Of a stretch of DNA of 64,000 bases, positions 48,217-64,000 are shown piece after piece. The position numbers and the translations under genes are program-made. Every line of letters begins with the position of its first letter. The stretch's first letter is position 1. The stretch spans positions 371,704 through 435,703 of the forward strand of contig VXAI01000272.1 of the NCBI GenBank assembly GCA_013399305.1. The letters run 5' to 3'. Under the pieces are notes generated by a model. The model was not told the DNA's origin. It saw nothing but the letters and a program-made list of their open reading frames with translations, and did no database searches. Source of the DNA: Rostratula benghalensis. Lineage: Eukaryota > Chordata > Aves > Charadriiformes > Rostratulidae.

Positions 48217-50840
48217 AACTTTGCAATCACCAGGGTAAAGATGACCAGTGTATCCATTTCTTAACAAACAATGCTCCTGCAGACAGGCTGTTACAACACC
48301 AGGAGAGCCGAGGCATTTGCCATCGGTGCTGGGCACACCTGCACCTACACTAAATAGGGATTACTTTCAGGCTAGGCAATATCCTAATTATCCTGCTTAT
48401 CTCGAATCAAAAAATTGCAGCCTGTCAACTCAGCAAGGCAATGTCCTATTTTGTTTCTGTTTCACAGGCCCTCCAGACAACACACGCTGTTCAACGGGAG
48501 CAGGGTGGGGGTGTAGGGCTCTGTGTGCCGAGTGACGGCCGTTGGGTTGAGGGAGAGAAGATTCTTGTATCTAAACCCACTTTCAGAGCAACACAAAAAA
48601 GCTGCACTAGTTCACCTGACAAAAAGAAAGCCAACTGCCTGAATTTGGCAAATAGCTTATGAGATATCAGAGAATTTAAAAAAAAAAATCAAAACCCACA
48701 AACCTAAAAACAGAGACTGAAACCCCTGGGTCTCAGCAGGTATTTACAGGGCACAAACTCTATGTACACACAGACTTCACAGTTACATAAACCACAGGCA
48801 CACGGAGTACAATAGTCCATGTGGGATGGAGAACAAGCTCACCCAGCCTGATCTACCACACTAAGACAGATTTTCAGGTCTTGCCACTTGAATTCCTGTT
48901 TGAATTGGAGCATCTCTCGGTAACGCTGCTTCCCCGCAGTCTGTAGCTTTGAACTGGTCTCCTGAAGCCTCAGCTTGAATTGTTTCTTTGCTGTCAAAAA
49001 CCCTCCTACTTTCATTATGATTTTACCAAACTTCTACCCACTGAATCTCAGACATTTCTCTTAGGGGCTGACATACCCTAGTAGCCAGTTCCTGATCCCT
49101 AGCTAACTAAATTCATCTCATCAAGTTACCCTATGAAATCATCTAGAGATGGGTTGTTCTGTCAGACCCGAGGAAACGCCGAGTGGAATTCACAAATCCA
49201 TAGGAATACAGCAAACAAAACAGTACCAGACAAAGTACAAAGCTCCTTTGCAGAGCAGAGGGTAACTCAAATCCTCCTTCCCAACAGCATCAGAGATCAG
49301 CAAAGTTACTTCTTCACCCGACTGCCAATTCACAGCCGATGGACTACCCAAAAAATGAAACGCTGCCTTGGATCAGTCACAAAGGGGTGGCACAAGAAAA
49401 TACTAAGAACACGGTCCCGTGGAGCACACTGCTCCCCCACTGTCATCTGCTCGTGTGGAAAGTAATGAAAGAGACGGTGTGAGAACCCTGAGTAGCCAGG
49501 TTAAGTTAGCTGAGACTTTACTCCTAAAAAAAATTGATTTAAAATAAAATAAAAAAAAGAACAACAACAACAACAACAAAAAAATCAGTGCTTGACCAGC
49601 ACTTTCTACCTCTGCACAACAGGTCTTTATTAGAAGCTTTGCTGCCATCACTGAAGTTTCCTCATTTGTTTCTCTGAAAGTTTATATTATATTGCACGTA
49701 CAAGAAATAACAGATCATTCAGCAGGAGTTTTGGGAGTTGTGCAGAAGGTGGAACCATGCTGAAGTTTCAGTTTAGGTCAACACTGAGACTGCTACAGCA
49801 GAGTCCCAGAAACCAACATCTCCATGGTACACACGTGGGGCAAGGACAGACCTCCGTTACCTTCTCCCTCACCCAGCGAAGTCTCCCAGACACAGCCCGA
49901 GGGTGACACAATCTCCCCCTCTTTTAACCACCTCCCCCTGCAAATCTTAGCCACAGAGCCCTGTGCTGGGCAAGTTCTGACCAGTTACCAACCATCCCCA
50001 ACTACTCCAACACAAATCTCATAATGGCAATTTCTATGGTACCACTAAAATTAGCTGTGCTGATTAAAACTGCCTTTGCTAAAGGAACCATGTTCTTTCC
50101 AACTGTTTTCCCTTTACCCCTAGCAAGGTCAGGTAAAGGAAGGAGGAATTGCACTGCATGAGGACACCATCAGTTATGGCCTCTCACTGGCATCTCCTTC
50201 CTCATCAACAAAGAGGTGCTGTGCACCTTCATGAAATCCACTCACGTTCTCCTGAAGGTATCCCAGAGGTACCAACACACTACAGACCCCACAAAACTCC
50301 AGCCCCTGAACCACCTTGGTGGTCCCAGGGAACCACTGGAAATCCATTCTCTGTGAGTCACTACTTCCCATTTATTATTACTTGGGAAATGACTTACAAA
50401 CTTAAGGTGGGAATCATCCTTCCTTGAGGGAAGCTGCTTAGAAACGCAAGTTACACAGAACTACACCCATGCCGTGTTGTACCTCCTGATTTTCAGAGTG
50501 GTGGGTAGCTAGGACTGACACAGGCACTGAACAACATCCAGAAGAAATACTCCTGGAGAGCCCCGACTCACATCTACAACGTCCTAAAGCAACAGCAGCT
50601 TCTTTCACAGGCCAAAGGAGTGAGTTACGTGCCCGTAACGCTGTACAAGAGCACACGCTGCGCTTCAGCAGCGCTAACGAACTGAGCAACACCCCTCTGT
50701 CCACACGAGCCTGCCAGCACTTCTCTCTGGAGAGAAGAAACCTCCACCTCTGCCCCGGCCACCGACCTGCCTCGGGGCACAAGGAGAGCTGGGAACTGCT
50801 GTTGCCACCTCGCGGGCTCCAGGAGGCTGCTGAAGGGCAG

Positions 50841-50883
50841 GAGGGACAGGCCCACGAGGGACAGGCCCACGAGGGACAGGCCC
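50841..50883. repeat. Minisatellite, 15-bp unit x 2.9
   Basis: Three copies of GAGGGACAGGCCCAC, the last lacking two bases, with no mismatches. Lies in G/C-rich sequence 3' of GPS1. It is too short and lacks spacers, so it is not a CRISPR array. Confidence 0.9.
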
Positions 50884-52887
50884 TCCCAGCCACCTCCCGA
50901 GAGTGGGAAGCGTGGGTGTTGGGAAGGGCAGAGCCTCTGACACCCCGAGGATGCCCACCTCCACGTGAGAATTCCCCCAGCAGGAAGCCTCCAGGAAGGA
51001 ACAGAAGTCGTGTAATAAAATCCCGAGAGTGGAAGCTGGCCCGATGCACTTAATTGGGCTGCAAAACCATCTTTTCATGAGCAGAGCATAAGATCTTTTC
51101 CTTGAAAGTGGTACCAGTGGCCTGTTTTAGGAAGAAAGCAAGAATGTTTAAGGATTATTATTACAGGACTCTCCTTCAGCCTGAGCAGAAGGCAGTAAGA
51201 TTCCTTTCCCAGCATTTCTACAAGGACATACAGCAATTTACCTGAGGACTCAACTTGCCTTTCTCACTAAAGCAGCCCTCAGTCGTGGCCAGTTCACTTT
51301 AAGTTCTTGATTAACTGCCTTTGTCCTTTCTCCCCTCAAAAATGGAAGACTTTTTCCATGCCAAATGGGAGACGTGCAACCAAAGACCTCACAGGAACTA
51401 TTGCTTCTGTTTTCAGCACCTAAGTCACAAAAAGCATGGGAAGCCAGAGGCAGGGAGCACCACTGGAATTTAGCAGCCAGGCAAATGCACTCCAGGAATT
51501 TTGCTCTTAGAACACTCCCTCAAACTGCACTTTCTTCACAGCTCATCCAAGCCACAGCTCCAACCAGCTGAGAACACAAAATACAAAGGCCTAGAAAACA
51601 GCATCAAGCTCAGCAAAAACTCAGTGGCTTGAGATGAAAATACCTAAACCCCAACTTTAACACAAAACTCCAAATACTCAGAAGCTTTTCAATCCTGCTG
51701 TTTAATACACTAGATATAACAACTTAATTAAAAAAAAAAAAAAAAGAAAAAGAAAAAAAAAGCATTAACACATTAACAGTAACATCTGTCGTCAGTTGCC
51801 AGACCAGTCAGTGCTGGGTCAGCATTGGTAGCTTGCCTTATGGATTGGGTGAACACAAGGCTGCAGTGACTTCAGAAGATTCAGTGCATATCTCCTTCCA
51901 TTGACACAGAACACCCCCTCACACACCCCCACCCACCCCTGGACTGCCACTTTTAATCCCTTTATAAAAGGAAAAGCAGAGTAAATGCACCTGGAGAGCA
52001 GGCACCTGGATGGGCTGCTTTCAGCTCCTCCCCAGGACTCAGATGGTATTTTATGGCATTTGATGCTGCCAGAAGCAACTCTCACACGTGTTGGGAACCA
52101 CCACACGCTACGGCAGTAAGACTGGACAAGCAGCAATATTTGCACGAAGTAGAGATTTACTGCTACAGTAACACTGGACCCCAAAGCCAGGTCATGCACG
52201 AGTGGGAAACACATCAGGACACAGGTCTTTGAAAACAGAGACCAGAGAGAAAGACCCTGGATCCAGGTAAACAGAACACCCTAAAATAAAGGCCTGTGAC
52301 TGAACGCGTGGAAGCGGTGCCAGGTTTTCCGGTGTAAGTGAAAAGTCATTACAAGTTCCTCAAAGGAAATCTCTCCCATCAGAACTCTAGCTCCATAACT
52401 GAGAGCAATGCACCTTTAAAGTTTACCTGGAATAAACAGAAAGCTCAGCATTGCCCAGAAGCAAGGCAATACTTTCAGGCCAGAAAAATTCATCTTAGTT
52501 CACACCTGTCCATTCAACTTAACACTAACTATTTTTGCAGCTTCTAAACAAGGAAACTAACAGCAGCTGAAAAAACTCTCAAATCAGCATCTGTATGGAT
52601 AACCTGACAGCTCTTTATGGAGTGGTGGAAGAAGGAGAATGGAGGAAGATGTTCTACCAAAACCAAAATGATGACCCATTGCAGGGATGCTGTTTTTAGA
52701 AATAATTTCTTTTCAAGGAGAACTGAAGTTATTGGAATATTCATATTATCCACCATCAGCCCTGACCCTCTCAATCCAAGCAAGAAGTGAGGGAGACAGG
52801 GAGAGTTTGTGAAGCTCAGCAGTTAGTGGGTGAGACACTGGGTACAGTCCTGGAGGGACCATTTCTTTTGGTAGTGCATGAAGTTTT

Positions 52888-63719
<10,832 letters not shown>

Positions 63720-64000
63720 CCTTCCTCCCCCGGCCGCCGCGCTTCCGGCTGACCCTTCCCCCGCCTCCGCCTCGGTTTCCACTTCCGGGTCGCGCGGCAC
63801 GGCCGGACGGCACCGGACAGGTGAAGCCTTTAAAGGGGCCGCGGCCCGTTGTGCCTCTCCCGCCGGGGCACCGGGCGGCGGGGCGGGGCTACGCGGGGCT
63901 CGGCCGTGCTCGCCGCGCCGCGCCGCCGGTACCGACCTCGGTCAGCGCGGCCTGGGGTACCCGGGCGCTGCCTGCCGCCGCCGACCGCGGGGGCTGCTGT

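Larger units (their letters stand above)
45300..52887. other. Tail-to-tail gap between DUS1L and GPS1, including GPS1 3' UTR
   Basis: About 7.6 kb without a recognised coding gene. It holds one CR1 (47684-48216), a 15-bp tandem repeat (50841-50883), A-rich tracts (49540-49580, 51730-51762) and the GPS1 3' UTR on the - strand. For GPS1, candidate poly(A) signals on the - strand are ATTAAA at 51957-51952, AATAAA at 50376-50371 and AATAAA at 49631-49626. I cannot say which is used. Confidence 0.6.

Noticed and set aside
50841..50883. CRISPR-like short repeats
   Set aside because: Units are directly adjacent with no spacers and the genome is a vertebrate's; a minisatellite explains it.
50438..51049. 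203-codon open frame on the - strand
   Set aside because: Low-complexity product containing the translated 15-bp repeat, with no family resemblance. It lies in the GPS1 3' flank.
63800..64000. First exon of RFNG, expected next to GPS1 by synteny
   Set aside because: No ATG followed by a recognisable RFNG signal-anchor sequence is visible before the window ends.

Overview
This is vertebrate nuclear DNA, almost certainly from a bird. Three intron-rich protein-coding genes fill the window. All have GT-AG introns with consensus donors, and two begin in CpG islands. The dispersed repeats are CR1 LINEs, some with the characteristic CR1 3' end, and no Alu- or L1-type repeats were seen. The FASN product reads very close to chicken fatty acid synthase as I remember it, but is not identical, so another bird is likely. 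I could not run a search to fix the species.

Layout: (1) 1-26468, + strand: FASN, cut at its 5' end. 35 coding exons run from the end of the ketosynthase domain to the stop codon and give 2169 residues. Catalytic residues fall at the expected spacing if about 343 N-terminal residues lie left of the window. (2) 26469 to about 29330: FASN 3' UTR and flank, with two good poly(A) sites either side of a fossil MIR-type SINE. (3) 30550-45300, + strand: DUS1L (tRNA dihydrouridine synthase 1-like), complete, 13 coding exons, 486 residues, starting in a CpG island. Intron 11 holds two CR1 copies. (4) about 45300-52887: tail-to-tail gap with one CR1, a small tandem repeat and A/T tracts, and no recognised gene. 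(5) 63719-52888, - strand: GPS1 (COP9 signalosome subunit 1, CSN1), complete, 14 coding exons, 487 residues, starting in a second CpG island at the right edge.

The order FASN - DUS1L - GPS1, with the last two convergent, is the conserved vertebrate arrangement as I know it from the human locus. The products are unrelated housekeeping or metabolic proteins: cytosolic fatty acid synthesis, tRNA modification, and cullin deneddylation. I see no operon-like cooperation.

I found no unknown gene system. The most interesting non-gene signal is a 63-bp inverted repeat (60 of 63 positions match) in GPS1 introns 9 and 13. It flanks exons 10-13, a geometry that could favour back-splicing (circular RNA) or a double-stranded RNA stem. 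Other points are the MIR fossil between FASN poly(A) sites, an in-frame optional extension of a FASN exon, and an in-frame upstream AUG for DUS1L.

Exon borders come from reading frame, splice consensus and remembered family sequence. No transcript data were available, so UTR ends and transcription starts are estimates.
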